Origin: Rhizobium sp. SL42
Lineage (GTDB): Bacteria > Pseudomonadota > Alphaproteobacteria > Rhizobiales > Rhizobiaceae
NCBI RefSeq assembly: GCF_021729845.1
Contig: NZ_CP063397.1
Coordinates: 3,362,001 to 3,426,000, forward strand
Length of the DNA stretch: 64,000 nt
Direction: 5' to 3'
In this document: positions 44,553 through 53,779 of the stretch, piece by piece
Layout of the letters: each line of letters opens with the position of its first letter
Numbering within the stretch: position 1 is the first letter of the stretch
Position numbers and translations under genes: made by a program
Notes under the pieces: model-generated
Database searches by the model: none
Told to the model about the DNA's origin: nothing
The model's input: only the letters and a program-made list of their open reading frames with translations

Positions 44553-44679
44553 ATCGGTTTGTTGTTGATCGCTCAGTTCGCGTTGGCATCGATGGTCACG
44601 ACGGGGTGCGGGCGAAGCCAATGCGTCACCGAAACCGGTAGCACCCATGACCTTTTGTGATGCCGCCTTGACGCGTCTT

Positions 44680-44723
44680 GGCGCCCTGATAATTTGACCG
44701 CGCGATCAAATTATCAGGGCGCC
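44680..44723. repeat. Perfect 18-bp inverted repeat upstream of aminotransferase
   Basis: Arms 44680-44697 (GGCGCCCTGATAATTTGA) and 44706-44723 (its reverse complement) enclose the 8-base loop CCGCGCGA. A second hairpin, CGATGGG and CCCCATCG (44732-44752), follows directly. Both lie within 100 bases of the aminotransferase start at 44776, so they could be an operator, a leader RNA structure, or a terminator for upstream reading. No T-run. Confidence 0.75.
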
Positions 44724-44775
44724 CGCTTCGCCCGATGGGATATGGCCCCATCGAGACTTCGCCATGGAGATCAGA

Positions 44776-46104
44776 ATGTCCAACCGCCTCAATGCCACGC
44801 CGAACGATATGCGCGCCTTCTGGATGCCGTTCACCGCGAACCGCCAGTTCAAGAAGGAACCGCGCATGTTCGTCGGCGCCAAGGATATGTATTACACGAC
44901 CCATGACGGCCGTCAGGTGCTCGATGGCACAGCCGGCCTCTGGTGCGTCAATGCCGGGCACTGCCGCCCGAAGATCACCGAGGCGATCCGCGAACAGGCC
45001 GGCGAACTCGACTACGCTCCGGCCTTCCAGCTTGGCCATCCGAAAGCCTTCGAACTGGCCAACCGGCTGGTCGATCTCGCCCCTGAAGGCCTGGATCATG
45101 TGCTCTACACAAATTCAGGCTCCGAATCGGTCGAGACCGCTCTGAAGGTGGCACTCGCCTATCAGCGTGTGAAGGGCCACGGCTCGCGCACCCGCCTGAT
45201 CGGCCGCGAACGCGGCTATCACGGCGTCAATTTCGGCGGCATCTCGGTGGGCGGCATCGTCACCAACCGCAAGATGTTCGGCACGCTTTTGACCGGCGTC
45301 GACCATATGCCGCACACCCACCTCCCGGCCAAAAACGCCTTCTCCAAGGGCATGCCCGAGCATGGCGGCGATCTCGCCGACGAGTTGGAACGCATCGTCA
45401 CCCTGCATGACGCCTCCACCATCGCCGCCGTCATCGTCGAGCCGGTCGCAGGTTCGACCGGCGTGCTCATTCCGCCGAAGGGCTACCTCCAGCGCCTGCG
45501 CGAGATCTGCACCAAGCATGGCATCCTGCTTATTTTCGACGAAGTCATCACCGGTTTCGGCCGCCTCGGCGCGCCGTTTGCCGCCCAGTATTTCGACGTC
45601 AAGCCGGACATCATCACTACGGCCAAGGGCCTGACCAACGGCGTCATCCCGATGGGGGCCGTCTTCGTCACCGGCGAAATCCACGACGCCTTCATGAACG
45701 GCCCGGAACATCTGATCGAGTTCTTCCACGGCTACACCTATTCCGGCAACCCGATCGCCTCGGCCGCAGCGCTTGGCACGCTCGACACCTACAAGGAAGA
45801 AGGCCTGCTCACGCGCGCCAACGAACTCGCTCCCTATTGGGAAGAACAACTGCATTCGCTGCGCGACTGCCCGAATGTCATCGATATCCGCAATATCGGC
45901 CTGATCGGCGCGATCGAGCTGAAGCCTATCGACGGTGAGCCGACCAAGCGTGCCTTCAACGCCTTCCTCAACGCCTACAATGACGGCCTGCTGATCCGCA
46001 CGACCGGCGACATCATCGCGCTCTCGCCGCCGCTGATCATCACGAAGGCAGAGATCGACGAACTCTTCGACAAGCTCCGCAAGGTGCTGCTGAAGAACAT
46101 CTGA
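44776..46104 (+). CDS. Omega-amino acid:pyruvate aminotransferase
   Basis: PLP enzyme of class III aminotransferases, 442 aa, transferring amino groups from beta-alanine or other omega-amino acids to pyruvate. The PLP lysine is in ITTAKGLTNG (about residue 285), the aspartate for the pyridine N in LIFDEVITGFG (about 256), and NSGSESVETALK (about 118) binds phosphate. The closest remembered group is beta-alanine-pyruvate transaminase. Start at 44776 with GGAG six bases upstream; an ATG at 44764 is less well placed. Followed by a strong terminator. Confidence 0.88.
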   Translation: MSNRLNATPNDMRAFWMPFTANRQFKKEPRMFVGAKDMYYTTHDGRQVLDGTAGLWCVNAGHCRPKITEAIREQAGELDYAPAFQLGHPKAFELANRLVDLAPEGLDHVLYTNSGSESVETALKVALAYQRVKGHGSRTRLIGRERGYHGVNFGGISVGGIVTNRKMFGTLLTGVDHMPHTHLPAKNAFSKGMPEHGGDLADELERIVTLHDASTIAAVIVEPVAGSTGVLIPPKGYLQRLREICTKHGILLIFDEVITGFGRLGAPFAAQYFDVKPDIITTAKGLTNGVIPMGAVFVTGEIHDAFMNGPEHLIEFFHGYTYSGNPIASAAALGTLDTYKEEGLLTRANELAPYWEEQLHSLRDCPNVIDIRNIGLIGAIELKPIDGEPTKRAFNAFLNAYNDGLLIRTTGDIIALSPPLIITKAEIDELFDKLRKVLLKNI

Positions 46105-46127
46105 ACGCAAAACCCTTGTGGTGACAG

Positions 46128-46154
46128 AAGGCCGCGTCCTGCGCGGCCTTTTTT
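46128..46154 (+). terminator. Terminator after aminotransferase
   Basis: AAGGCCGCG-TCCT-GCGCGGCCTT followed by TTTTC: a 9- to 10-bp GC-rich stem and a T-run, 24 bases after the stop. Confidence 0.9.
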
Positions 46155-46261
46155 CTTGCGCCTTTTTTCGCTAAAGCCACTTCAAACTGGGATAGGAAAC
46201 AAAATAACCCAAACGGCGCCAAACCGGCAAAGATCGGAACGCCAGCCCCAAGGAGACGGAC

Positions 46262-47368
46262 ATGAAGTTTCAACTTCTCGCCAGCGCGGCTCTCGCTGCG
46301 CTCATCGCCACGACCTCTGCCGCCCGCGCCGATATCACCATCGGCCTGATGGCGCCCCTCACCGGCCCGGTGGCCGCGATCGGCGCCCAGATCAAGAACG
46401 GCGCCGAAACCGCCGTCGAGGAAATCAACAAGAAGGGCGGTATCAACGGCGAAAAGATCGTCCTGAAGATCGCCGACGATGCCGGCGAACCCAAGCAGGG
46501 CGTATCCGCCGCAAACCAGCTGATCAGCGAAGACATCCGCTTCGTCGTCGGCCCGGTGACCTCGGGCGTCTCCGTCCCCGCGTCCAGCGTCTTCGCCGAG
46601 AACGGCGCGCTGATGGTCACCCCGACTGCCACCTCGCCTGAACTGACCGCACGCGGCCTCACCACCGTGTTCCGCACCTGCGGCCGCGACGACCAGCAGG
46701 CGGAAGTTGCCGCCAAGTATGTCGTCGCGAAGTTCAAGGACAAGAAGATCGCGATCCTCAACGACAAGGGTCAGTACGGCAAGGGTCTCGCCGACGCCTT
46801 CAAGACATCGCTGAACGCCGCCGGCATCACCGAAGTGTTCAATGACGCGCTGACCGCCGGCGACAAGGATTTCAGCGCGCTGGTCACCCGCCTCAAGGCC
46901 GACGGCGTCGAAGTGCTCTACTTCGGCGGTTACCATCCGGAAGCCGGCCTGCTGGTTCGCCAGATGAAGGATGCCGGCATGAATGTGCAGCTGATTGCCG
47001 GTGACGGTCTGTCGAACAGCGAATTCATCACCACCGGTGGCGACGCTGCGAACGGCACGATCTTCACCAATGCTGCCGATGCCCTGAAGAACGCCGACAG
47101 CAAGGCTGCCGCCGACGCGCTGCTCGCCAAGAACATCCCGGCAGAAGCCTTCACGCTAAACGCGTTTGCCGCTGTCGAAGTGATCGCAGCTGGCATCACC
47201 AAGGCCGGCAGCGCCGACGATGCGGAAGCTGTTGCAACCGCGCTGAAGTCCGGCGAGGAAATCCCGACCGCCATCGGCAAGGTAACCTATGGCGAAACCG
47301 GTGACCTCACCTCGCAGAGCTTTTCGGTCTACAAGTGGGAAGCCGGCAAGACTGTTGCGGCCGAATAA
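46262..47368 (+). CDS. Branched-chain amino acid-type ABC binding protein, orphan
   Basis: Periplasmic Leu/Ile/Val-type substrate-binding protein, 368 aa, signal peptide 1-23 (SAARA-DI). The LivK/LivJ fold is clear: [54 protein letters not shown] precedes ATG. No livH, livM, livG or livF genes adjoin it, so it must either work with a permease encoded elsewhere or serve as a stand-alone receptor. The ligand is not certain. Confidence 0.9.
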   Translation: MKFQLLASAALAALIATTSAARADITIGLMAPLTGPVAAIGAQIKNGAETAVEEINKKGGINGEKIVLKIADDAGEPKQGVSAANQLISEDIRFVVGPVTSGVSVPASSVFAENGALMVTPTATSPELTARGLTTVFRTCGRDDQQAEVAAKYVVAKFKDKKIAILNDKGQYGKGLADAFKTSLNAAGITEVFNDALTAGDKDFSALVTRLKADGVEVLYFGGYHPEAGLLVRQMKDAGMNVQLIAGDGLSNSEFITTGGDAANGTIFTNAADALKNADSKAAADALLAKNIPAEAFTLNAFAAVEVIAAGITKAGSADDAEAVATALKSGEEIPTAIGKVTYGETGDLTSQSFSVYKWEAGKTVAAE

Positions 47369-47390
47369 GCCGCAGATCATGCATCAGACA

Positions 47391-47417
47391 GAAAGCGGTC
47401 GGAAACGGCCGCTTTTT
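47391..47417 (+). terminator. Terminator after binding-protein gene
   Basis: GAAAGCGGTC and GGCCGCTTTTTT form a stem around GGAAAC, with T6, 22 bases after the stop. Confidence 0.85.
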
Positions 47418-47495
47418 TGTGGTCATCCCCAGATCTCTCGTCTGGGCGGCTCATTTGCCCGGCTTCCAAGGTTTCTTTCGGTGGTCCTGTCTTTT

Positions 47496-47513
47496 ATGAC
47501 AGTTTTATGACAC
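47496..47513 (-). promoter_or_regulatory. Pho box upstream of orfA-pit
   Basis: Read on the minus strand it is GTGTCAT-AAAA-CTGTCAT, two 7-base PhoB half-sites separated by four A residues; one base differs from consensus. It lies 26 bases upstream of the DUF47 gene. In Sinorhizobium meliloti PhoB binding represses orfA-pit when phosphate is scarce, in agreement with this promoter-proximal place. Confidence 0.82.
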
Positions 47514-47538
47514 CCGCAGCGACAACCCCGAGAGGCCT

Positions 47539-48183
47539 ATGCTGAACCTGTTCCGTAAAATGCTCCCCCGCGAAGATCGCTTCTTCGATATGTTCGCGGC
47601 CCATGCCCGCACCGTGGTCGGCGCAGCCGAAGCGCTGGGCGAATTGCTGTCGGGCACGAATATCGAAAGCAATGGCGACCGCATCATCGCACTCGAGGAC
47701 GAAGCCGACAACATCACACGCGACGTCCTGCTGGCAGTGCGCCGCAGCTTCATCACGCCGTTCGACCGGGGCGACATCAAGGACCTGATCCAGTCGATGG
47801 ACGACGCGATCGACATGATGCACAAGACGGTGAGGACCGTCCGCCTCTACGAACAGACAAGCTTCGACCCGATCATGCAGGAAATGGGCCAGGTCATCGT
47901 CCAGGCCGCACATCTGATCGCCGAAGCCATTCCGCTGCTCGACAAGCTCGGTGCCAATGTCCAGCGCCTGACCGCCATTGCCGAGCAGGTGACGAAGGTG
48001 GAAGGGCATTCTGACGAATTGTACAATCAGGGCCTCAAGGAACTGTACCGCCGCCATGGCGCCACCGGCAATGCCATGGCCTACATGATCGGCGCCGAGA
48101 TATACGGCGAACTGGAAAAGGTGGTTGACCGCTTCGAGGACGTCGCCAACGAAATCAGTGGCATATTGATCGAGAACGTCTGA
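47539..48183 (+). CDS. DUF47/PhoU-like accessory protein of Pit
   Basis: 214 aa, helical, PhoU-like fold of the DUF47 (YkaA) family, always found beside Pit transporters. FDRGDIKDLIQSMDDAIDMM at about residue 75 contains the E/D-rich metal-binding motif of PhoU. Corresponds to orfA of the S. meliloti orfA-pit operon. Its stop overlaps the ATG of pit (TGATG), indicating coupled translation. It likely modulates Pit activity. Confidence 0.92.
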   Translation: MLNLFRKMLPREDRFFDMFAAHARTVVGAAEALGELLSGTNIESNGDRIIALEDEADNITRDVLLAVRRSFITPFDRGDIKDLIQSMDDAIDMMHKTVRTVRLYEQTSFDPIMQEMGQVIVQAAHLIAEAIPLLDKLGANVQRLTAIAEQVTKVEGHSDELYNQGLKELYRRHGATGNAMAYMIGAEIYGELEKVVDRFEDVANEISGILIENV

Positions 48184-49184
48184 TGGATGCCACGCTCGCA
48201 CTTCCGCTGCTGATCGCCCTGATCGGCATCGCGCTATTCTTCGACTTCCTCAATGGCCTGCACGATGCCGCCAATTCGATCGCCACGATCGTCTCGACCC
48301 GCGTCCTGCGGCCGCAATATGCGGTCGCCTGGGCGGCATTCTTCAATTTCATCGCCTTCATGTTCTTCGGCCTGCATGTCGCCGAGACCCTGGGCAAGGG
48401 CATCATCGATCCGCAGATCGTCTCGCCGGCGGTGATCTTCGCCGCGCTGATGGGCGCGATTATCTGGAACATCATCACCTGGCATTTCGGCATCCCGTCC
48501 TCATCCTCCCATGCCCTGATCGGCGGGCTGGTCGGCGCGGGCCTTGCCAAGGCCGGCTTCAGCTCCATCGTTTGGGGTGGCTTGACCAAGACCGTCGGCG
48601 CGATCTTCATGTCGCCGATGATCGGCTTCCTGCTCGCCCTGATGCTGGTGCTCGCGGTCTCGTGGATCTTCGTACGGCAGACGCCCTTTGCCGTCGACAA
48701 GACCTTCCGCGTCCTGCAATTCATCTCCGCGTCGCTCTATTCGCTCGGCCACGGCGGCAATGATGCGCAGAAGACCATGGGCATCATTGCCGTTCTGCTG
48801 TTCAGCCAGGGTTATCTGGGCACGGAATTCCACGTCCCGTTCTGGGTCGTGATATCCTGCCAGTCGGCCATGGCACTCGGCACCCTGTTCGGCGGCTGGA
48901 AGATCGTCCACACCATGGGGTCGAAGATCACCAAGCTGAACCCGATGCAGGGCTTCTGTGCCGAAACCGGTGGTGCGCTCACCCTGTTTGGCGCGACATG
49001 GCTCGGTATTCCGGTTTCGACAACCCACACAATTACCGGCGCCATTATCGGCGTTGGCGCAGCCAAGCGAACGGCGGCTGTGCGCTGGGGGCTGGCCGGC
49101 AATATCGTGATCGCCTGGTTCGTCACACTGCCGGCCGCTGGCTTGGTGTCTGCCGCCTTCTACTACATCGCGACGGCACTCTGA
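48183..49184 (+). CDS. pit: Low-affinity inorganic phosphate transporter Pit
   Basis: 333-aa inner-membrane symporter of metal-phosphate with ten or so hydrophobic segments. The duplicated PHO4 signature is seen in FDFLNGLHDAANSIATIVST (N-terminal, residue 20) and GIPVSTTHTITGAIIGVGAA (C-terminal, residue 280); GIPSSSSHALIGGLVGAG is the N-terminal counterpart. Constitutive low-affinity uptake, likely off under phosphate starvation via the Pho box upstream of the operon. Confidence 0.95.
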   Translation: MDATLALPLLIALIGIALFFDFLNGLHDAANSIATIVSTRVLRPQYAVAWAAFFNFIAFMFFGLHVAETLGKGIIDPQIVSPAVIFAALMGAIIWNIITWHFGIPSSSSHALIGGLVGAGLAKAGFSSIVWGGLTKTVGAIFMSPMIGFLLALMLVLAVSWIFVRQTPFAVDKTFRVLQFISASLYSLGHGGNDAQKTMGIIAVLLFSQGYLGTEFHVPFWVVISCQSAMALGTLFGGWKIVHTMGSKITKLNPMQGFCAETGGALTLFGATWLGIPVSTTHTITGAIIGVGAAKRTAAVRWGLAGNIVIAWFVTLPAAGLVSAAFYYIATAL

Positions 49185-49242
49185 TCATACCGAGGGCGTT
49201 GCCCCTGGATGAAGTCCGGCATCTAACCCTTTGAGCAGACAG

Positions 49243-49277
49243 ATCGATCCGAAAAGAATTCCGCTTTTCGGATCGAT
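49243..49277. repeat. 14-bp inverted repeat, rhizobial palindrome type
   Basis: ATCGATCCGAAAAG and CTTTTCGGATCGAT flank a 7-base loop. CCGAAAAG/CTTTTCGG palindromes are common between genes in Rhizobiaceae. It lies between pit and the epimerase gene and could end pit transcription, although there is no U-run. Confidence 0.65.
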
Positions 49278-49321
49278 GCTCTAAATTCGGCTGACTCGCT
49301 TTCCCACACAAAGGAAATCCC

Positions 49322-50191
49322 GTGCCGAACCTGATCCGCATTGAAAACGACCACCTTGCCGTCACCGTGTCGAGCCTTGGTGCCGAGATGCAGGCACTGG
49401 CCTCGAAGGATGGCAGGGACTGGCTGTGGAACGGTGACGCCGCGTGGTGGACCGGTCGCTCCCCCATTCTTTTCCCGATCGTCGGCAAGGCCCCAGGCGA
49501 CACGCTGGCGATCAGCGGCCAGACCTATCCCATGGCCCAGCACGGCATCGCGCGACGACTGGAATTTTCGCTTGTCGAAAGCACGGCCACCTCCTGTCGC
49601 CATGAACTGGTGTCGACGCCCGAGACCAGAAAGGCCTACCCCTTCGATTTTCGCCTCACCCTGGAACATGCGCTGGACGGCAACCGGCTCAGCGTCACAG
49701 CCGAGGTTTCCAACACCTCCGACACGCCACTGCCCTTCGGCATCGGGTTTCATCCCGCCTTCCTCTGGCCACTGCCCGGCGCGCAGGCAAAGCCGCATCA
49801 TGTCACGCTGGACAATGGCGCCGAGCCCCCGGTCATTCAGCTCGAAGGCGGCCTGATCGGCAGGACGCTGGACATATCGCCATTCACGGCCGGCCGGCTG
49901 GACCTCGATCATTCCCTCTTTGAAAATGACGCACTGATCTTTCCCGAAGGCGCCGGCAACGGCCTGACATTTGCAGCCGACGGCGGCCCCGCGCTGCATT
50001 TCATCTTCGACAACCTGCCCAATATCGCGCTGTGGCAAAAGCCCGGCGCGCCTTTCCTCTGCGTCGAACCCTGGCATGGCATGGCGGCCCATGCCGGCGG
50101 CACGGCCGAGCTGGTCGAGCGGCCGTTCACTGTCGCACTTGCCGCAGGCGACAGCATGCGATTTGGTTTTACCGTCGAGATCCAGCCCTAA
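49322..50191 (+). CDS. Aldose 1-epimerase family protein
   Basis: Galactose-mutarotase-like beta-sandwich, 289 aa, LacX-like subgroup. Conserved blocks: GRSPILFPIVGK (about 46-57), QHGIARRLEF (73-82; catalytic His), GFHPAFLWPL (142-151; second His), and CVEPWHGMA (250-258; Glu general base). It interconverts anomers of sugars or sugar phosphates. The start is GTG at 49322 with AAAGGAAA upstream. The VOC gene starts ten bases after its stop. Confidence 0.87.
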   Translation: MPNLIRIENDHLAVTVSSLGAEMQALASKDGRDWLWNGDAAWWTGRSPILFPIVGKAPGDTLAISGQTYPMAQHGIARRLEFSLVESTATSCRHELVSTPETRKAYPFDFRLTLEHALDGNRLSVTAEVSNTSDTPLPFGIGFHPAFLWPLPGAQAKPHHVTLDNGAEPPVIQLEGGLIGRTLDISPFTAGRLDLDHSLFENDALIFPEGAGNGLTFAADGGPALHFIFDNLPNIALWQKPGAPFLCVEPWHGMAAHAGGTAELVERPFTVALAAGDSMRFGFTVEIQP

Positions 50192-50201
50192 GGTATGCCT
50201 G

Positions 50202-50567
50202 GTGAACCTGATTGCCCATGTCGAAATTCCCGTTCGCGAGCTTGAGCGTGCCATGCGCTTCTACGCGCATGTGTTCCAGATAGAATTCGGTGATGTCACC
50301 GAGATCCATGGCCATCGCATGGCGTTCTTTCCCTTCGAGGAAGGCACCGACGGCGCCAGTGGCGCGCTTGCGGAAGGCAACGTCTATGTGCCGACGAAAC
50401 ACGGCGCCATCGTCTATCTCTCGGTCACCGATATCGATGCCACCCTTGCCCGCGCCATGACCCTCGGCAGCGAGCTTCTGTTTGCCAAAACGCCCGTCGG
50501 CAACGGCACTTTTGTCGCGGAAATCGCCGATAGCGAAGGCAACCGCATTGCCCTCAAGTCCGTCTGA
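50202..50567 (+). CDS. VOC (glyoxalase-like) family protein
   Basis: 121 aa, one vicinal-oxygen-chelate domain made of two beta-alpha-beta3 modules: IAHVEIPVRELERAMRFYAH opens module 1 and GAIVYLSVTDIDATLARAMT opens module 2. The conserved C-terminal FVAEIADSEGNRIALKS closes the fold. Metal ligands (His in AHVEI, Glu in VAEI) are plausible. Substrate unknown. GTG start at 50202 with TAAGG upstream; probably co-transcribed with the epimerase. Confidence 0.82.
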   Translation: MNLIAHVEIPVRELERAMRFYAHVFQIEFGDVTEIHGHRMAFFPFEEGTDGASGALAEGNVYVPTKHGAIVYLSVTDIDATLARAMTLGSELLFAKTPVGNGTFVAEIADSEGNRIALKSV

Positions 50568-50673
50568 GCCGCCCGCGCGGATCAAGCGGTCACGGCTGGC
50601 GGGGCGCCAGCCTGGCTTTGCCTGACGCTCCCGCCCCGCTACACTGGCCGCAACGAAGGAATCGGAGACCGAT

Positions 50674-52368
50674 ATGAGCACACTGGAACGCCGCATCGAC
50701 CAGGGCACCGGCCGCGAGCCGGCTGACATCGTGCTGAAGGGTGGCCGCTTCTTCGACCTGGTCACCGGCGAATTGGTCGCGTCCGACATCGCCATCAGCG
50801 GCGACACCATCGTCGGCACCGGCGGCAGCTACGCGGGAAGCGAAGAAATCGACATTAGCGGCCGGATCGTCGTTCCGGGCTTCATCGACACCCACCTGCA
50901 TATCGAGAGCTCACTGGTCACACCGCATGAATTCGATCGCTGCGTCCTGCCCTATGGCGTAACCACCGTCATTTGCGACCCGCACGAGATCGCCAATGTG
51001 CTCGGCACAGAAGGTATCCAGTTCTTCCTCGACAGCGCCGAACAGACGATCATGGACATCCGCGTCCAGCTATCCTCCTGTGTGCCGGCGACCCATCTGG
51101 AGACTGCCGGCGCAGACCTGCCCATCGAGCGACTCCTGCCCTTTCGCGATCATCCCAAGGTCATCGGCCTTGCTGAATTCATGAATTTCCCCGGCGTGAT
51201 CCACAAGGACCCGATCTGCATGGCCAAGCTCGAGGCCTTTCAGGGCGGCCATATCGACGGCCATGCACCGCTTTTGCGCGGCCTCGACCTGAACGGCTAT
51301 CTGTCGGCCGGCATTCGCACCGAGCACGAATGCACCACGGCCGAAGAGGCGATGGAGAAGATCCGCAAGGGCATGCACATCCTGGTGCGCGAAGGGTCCG
51401 TTTCCAAGGACCTGCATGCCTTGTTGCCGATCATCACAGAACGCCTGTCGCCCTTCCTCGCGCTCTGCACCGATGACCGCAACCCGCTCGATATCGCCGA
51501 GGAGGGCCATCTCGACTACATGATCCGCACGGCGATCAGCCATGGCGTCGAACCGCTTCCCGTCTACCGTGCCGCCTCGATCTCGGCGGCCCGCGCCTTC
51601 GGCCTCCGCGACCGCGGCCTCGTGGCGCCCGGCTGGCGTGCAGATCTCGTCGTGATCGACAGCCTCGAGAGCTGCAAGGCGGAAATTGTCTTCGCCGCCG
51701 GCCGCCGCGTCACCGGCGAACTTTTTGCGACGCGAAAGCCCGTCGCACCCGTTGGCCTCGACAGCGTCAAGGCCCGCATCGTCAAGGCGGCCGATTTCGG
51801 CGTTCCGGTCACCGACGGCGAGACCCCGGTCATGGGCGTGCTTCCAGGCAAGATTATCACCGAGCACCGCCGCTACCGGCTGCCCTCTTCCGGCAATCAG
51901 ACCACGGTCGATCTTGACCGTGACATCATCAAGGTCGCCGTCATCGAACGCCACGGCAAGAATGGCAACCATGCCAACGGCTTCGTCCAAGGCTTCGGCC
52001 TGAAGAAGGGCGCGATCGCCTCGACCGTCGGCCATGACAGCCACAATATTTGCGTCGTCGGCGTCAGCGAGGACGACATGGCCATTGCCGCCAATCGGCT
52101 GGGCGAGATCAAGGGCGGCTTCGTCGTCGTCGAGGACGGCAGGGTGACCGGCGAAATCCCGCTCCCCGTAGCCGGCCTGATGAGCCTGGAACCCTACGAA
52201 AGCGTCCGCGACACCCTGCATGAATTGCGCAAGGCCGCCTATGCGCTCGGCACCACCTTGCAGGAACCCTTCCTCCAGGTCGCTTTCCTGCCGCTGCCCG
52301 TCATCCCGCACCTGAAGATCTCCGACAAGGGCATGGTGGATGTCGACAAGTTCATGCTGATCGGGTGA
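50674..52368 (+). CDS. ade: Adenine deaminase
   Basis: Metal-dependent amidohydrolase converting adenine to hypoxanthine in purine salvage, 564 aa, the bacterial Ade family length. The metal site HLHIESS lies near residue 76, GHAPLL near 193, and CTDDRNP near 266. A C-terminal beta-rich domain with [20 protein letters not shown] near 445 is typical of Ade. GGAG precedes ATG. No neighbours of purine metabolism. Confidence 0.95.
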   Translation: MSTLERRIDQGTGREPADIVLKGGRFFDLVTGELVASDIAISGDTIVGTGGSYAGSEEIDISGRIVVPGFIDTHLHIESSLVTPHEFDRCVLPYGVTTVICDPHEIANVLGTEGIQFFLDSAEQTIMDIRVQLSSCVPATHLETAGADLPIERLLPFRDHPKVIGLAEFMNFPGVIHKDPICMAKLEAFQGGHIDGHAPLLRGLDLNGYLSAGIRTEHECTTAEEAMEKIRKGMHILVREGSVSKDLHALLPIITERLSPFLALCTDDRNPLDIAEEGHLDYMIRTAISHGVEPLPVYRAASISAARAFGLRDRGLVAPGWRADLVVIDSLESCKAEIVFAAGRRVTGELFATRKPVAPVGLDSVKARIVKAADFGVPVTDGETPVMGVLPGKIITEHRRYRLPSSGNQTTVDLDRDIIKVAVIERHGKNGNHANGFVQGFGLKKGAIASTVGHDSHNICVVGVSEDDMAIAANRLGEIKGGFVVVEDGRVTGEIPLPVAGLMSLEPYESVRDTLHELRKAAYALGTTLQEPFLQVAFLPLPVIPHLKISDKGMVDVDKFMLIG

Positions 52369-52389
52369 ACATTGGCAAACGCTTCGACT

Positions 52390-52412
52390 TGTACAATAAT
52401 CGGGACAAGTAC
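52390..52412. promoter_or_regulatory. Possible YefM operator
   Basis: TGTACA (52390-52395), inside TTGTACAA, and an AGTAC half-site near 52408-52412 lie just before the antitoxin start. YefM-YoeB complexes of enterobacteria bind TGTACA-cored repeats for autorepression. Spacing here differs from that example, so assignment is tentative. Confidence 0.4.
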
Positions 52413-52422
52413 GGAGATGACC

Positions 52423-52689
52423 ATGGATACGATCTTCTTTTCAAAGGCCCGTGCGGAACTTGCGGGTCTGCTCGACAAGGTGAACGACGATGCAGCGGCG
52501 GTCGAAATCATACGCCGCGACAAGCCATCAGCCGTACTGATGGGCAAAGACGAGTATGACAGCCTGATGGAGACGATCCATCTCCTGTCCTCACCTGCAA
52601 ATGCGGAACGGCTTCTGCGCGCCAGCGACGAAATCCGCGAGGGTCGCTATGAAACGATCGAAGTAAAGACGCTTCTGGGAGCCAGATGA
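52423..52689 (+). CDS. yefM: YefM/Phd-family antitoxin
   Basis: 88 aa; N-terminal DNA-binding and dimer domain (MDTIFFSKARAELAGLLDKV) and AVLMGKDEYDSLMETIHLL typical of YefM, followed by a flexible acidic C-terminal tail that wraps the toxin. GGAG lies six bases before the ATG. Overlaps the toxin gene by ATGA. Upstream adenine deaminase ends only 54 bases away, so the pair has little space for its own promoter. Confidence 0.92.
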   Translation: MDTIFFSKARAELAGLLDKVNDDAAAVEIIRRDKPSAVLMGKDEYDSLMETIHLLSSPANAERLLRASDEIREGRYETIEVKTLLGAR

Positions 52690-52955
52690 TACGGCTGGCC
52701 TTTACCGGTGACGGCTGGCAGGACTATCTCTATTGGCAACAGAAGGACCGGAAAACACTGGAGCGGATCAATGATCTCATTCGCGACACCCTTCGCCAGT
52801 CTTTTATCGGCATAGGAAAGCCCGAGCCATTGCAAGGTACATTGAAGGGTTTCTGGTCACGTCGCATCACGCGGGAACATCGCCTAGTCTATCAGGTCGT
52901 CGGGAACGGCGACCACCAAAAGGTCATCATCGCGCAATGTCGCTATCACTATTGA
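52686..52955 (+). CDS. yoeB: YoeB-family mRNA interferase toxin
   Basis: 89 aa RelE-fold endoribonuclease that cuts mRNA in the ribosomal A site. Close to YoeB: WQDYLYWQQKDRKTLERIN, GKPEPLQGTLKGFWSRRIT, EHRLVY, and the C-terminal CRYHY, which keeps the catalytic Glu, Arg, His and Tyr. It looks intact and active, held in check by YefM. Immediately followed by the channel gene (11 bases). Confidence 0.93.
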   Translation: MIRLAFTGDGWQDYLYWQQKDRKTLERINDLIRDTLRQSFIGIGKPEPLQGTLKGFWSRRITREHRLVYQVVGNGDHQKVIIAQCRYHY

Positions 52956-52966
52956 AGAAGACCTAG

Positions 52967-53755
52967 ATGACCGTTGAAACGAGTTCCAGAACCCTCGCCA
53001 ATCTCCGCCAGCGCCTTGCCAGCCTCTATTTCGGTCATCATACGGCAGCCATCCGTTTCCAGGCCGCCCTGATGGTGATCGATCTCGCGATCATCGGTTT
53101 CTTTCTCGCCGGGCCTTATCTCCGGGATCGGCCGACCTACTTGATCCTGGACTACGGCATCGCCGTCTGGATTGCCCTCGAACTGACAGCCCAGTGGTCT
53201 GCTTCACCCAGCACACGCCGGTTCATCTCCAAACCGATGACCTGGATCGATATCTTCGTGCTCGGGACGCTGCTGTTTCCGCAGTGGCTGTTCAACTTCG
53301 CCTTCCTGCGCGTGGCCCGCATCTGGGCCGTGGTCCAGCGGCCTGTGTTCACCCTGATGCTGCACCGTCTCGGTCTGCGCGAACAGGTCGATGTCGTCAC
53401 CGCCTTCATCAATCTGGTCGTCTTCCTCTTCCTGGTGACAGGCTTCGTCTATACCTTCTTCTTCTATGCCGAAGACGCCGGCTCCGGCTTCATCGATGCG
53501 CTCTACTTCACCGTGGCAACGGTTACGACCACGGGGTTCGGCGATATCACCCTGCCCGGCACAGCGGGTAAGCTCACCTCGATCGTGACGATGATCATCG
53601 GCATATCCCTGTTCGTCCGGCTCGCCCAGGCGATCGTGCGCCCATACAAGGTGTCGTTCCCCTGCCCCGAATGCGGCCTGCAGCGCCACGATGCCGATGC
53701 GGTCCATTGCAAGGCCTGCGGCCATGTCCTGAACATACCGGACGAGGGTATGTAG
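52967..53755 (+). CDS. Voltage-gated-type K+ channel protein with C-terminal zinc ribbon
   Basis: 262 aa with about six transmembrane segments. S4-like helix FLRVARIWAVVQRPVF carries spaced arginines; the pore loop TVATVTTTGFGDITLPG holds a TTGFGD selectivity filter (canonical TVGYGD); the last helix is GKLTSIVTMIIGISLFVRLA. The C-terminus adds CPECG-x11-CKACG (about residues 228-248), a four-cysteine zinc ribbon not usual for K+ channels. The start lies 11 bases after yoeB. Confidence 0.85.
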   Translation: MTVETSSRTLANLRQRLASLYFGHHTAAIRFQAALMVIDLAIIGFFLAGPYLRDRPTYLILDYGIAVWIALELTAQWSASPSTRRFISKPMTWIDIFVLGTLLFPQWLFNFAFLRVARIWAVVQRPVFTLMLHRLGLREQVDVVTAFINLVVFLFLVTGFVYTFFFYAEDAGSGFIDALYFTVATVTTTGFGDITLPGTAGKLTSIVTMIIGISLFVRLAQAIVRPYKVSFPCPECGLQRHDADAVHCKACGHVLNIPDEGM

Positions 53756-53779
53756 TCCTCGTCCGATATTCACCTGTCA

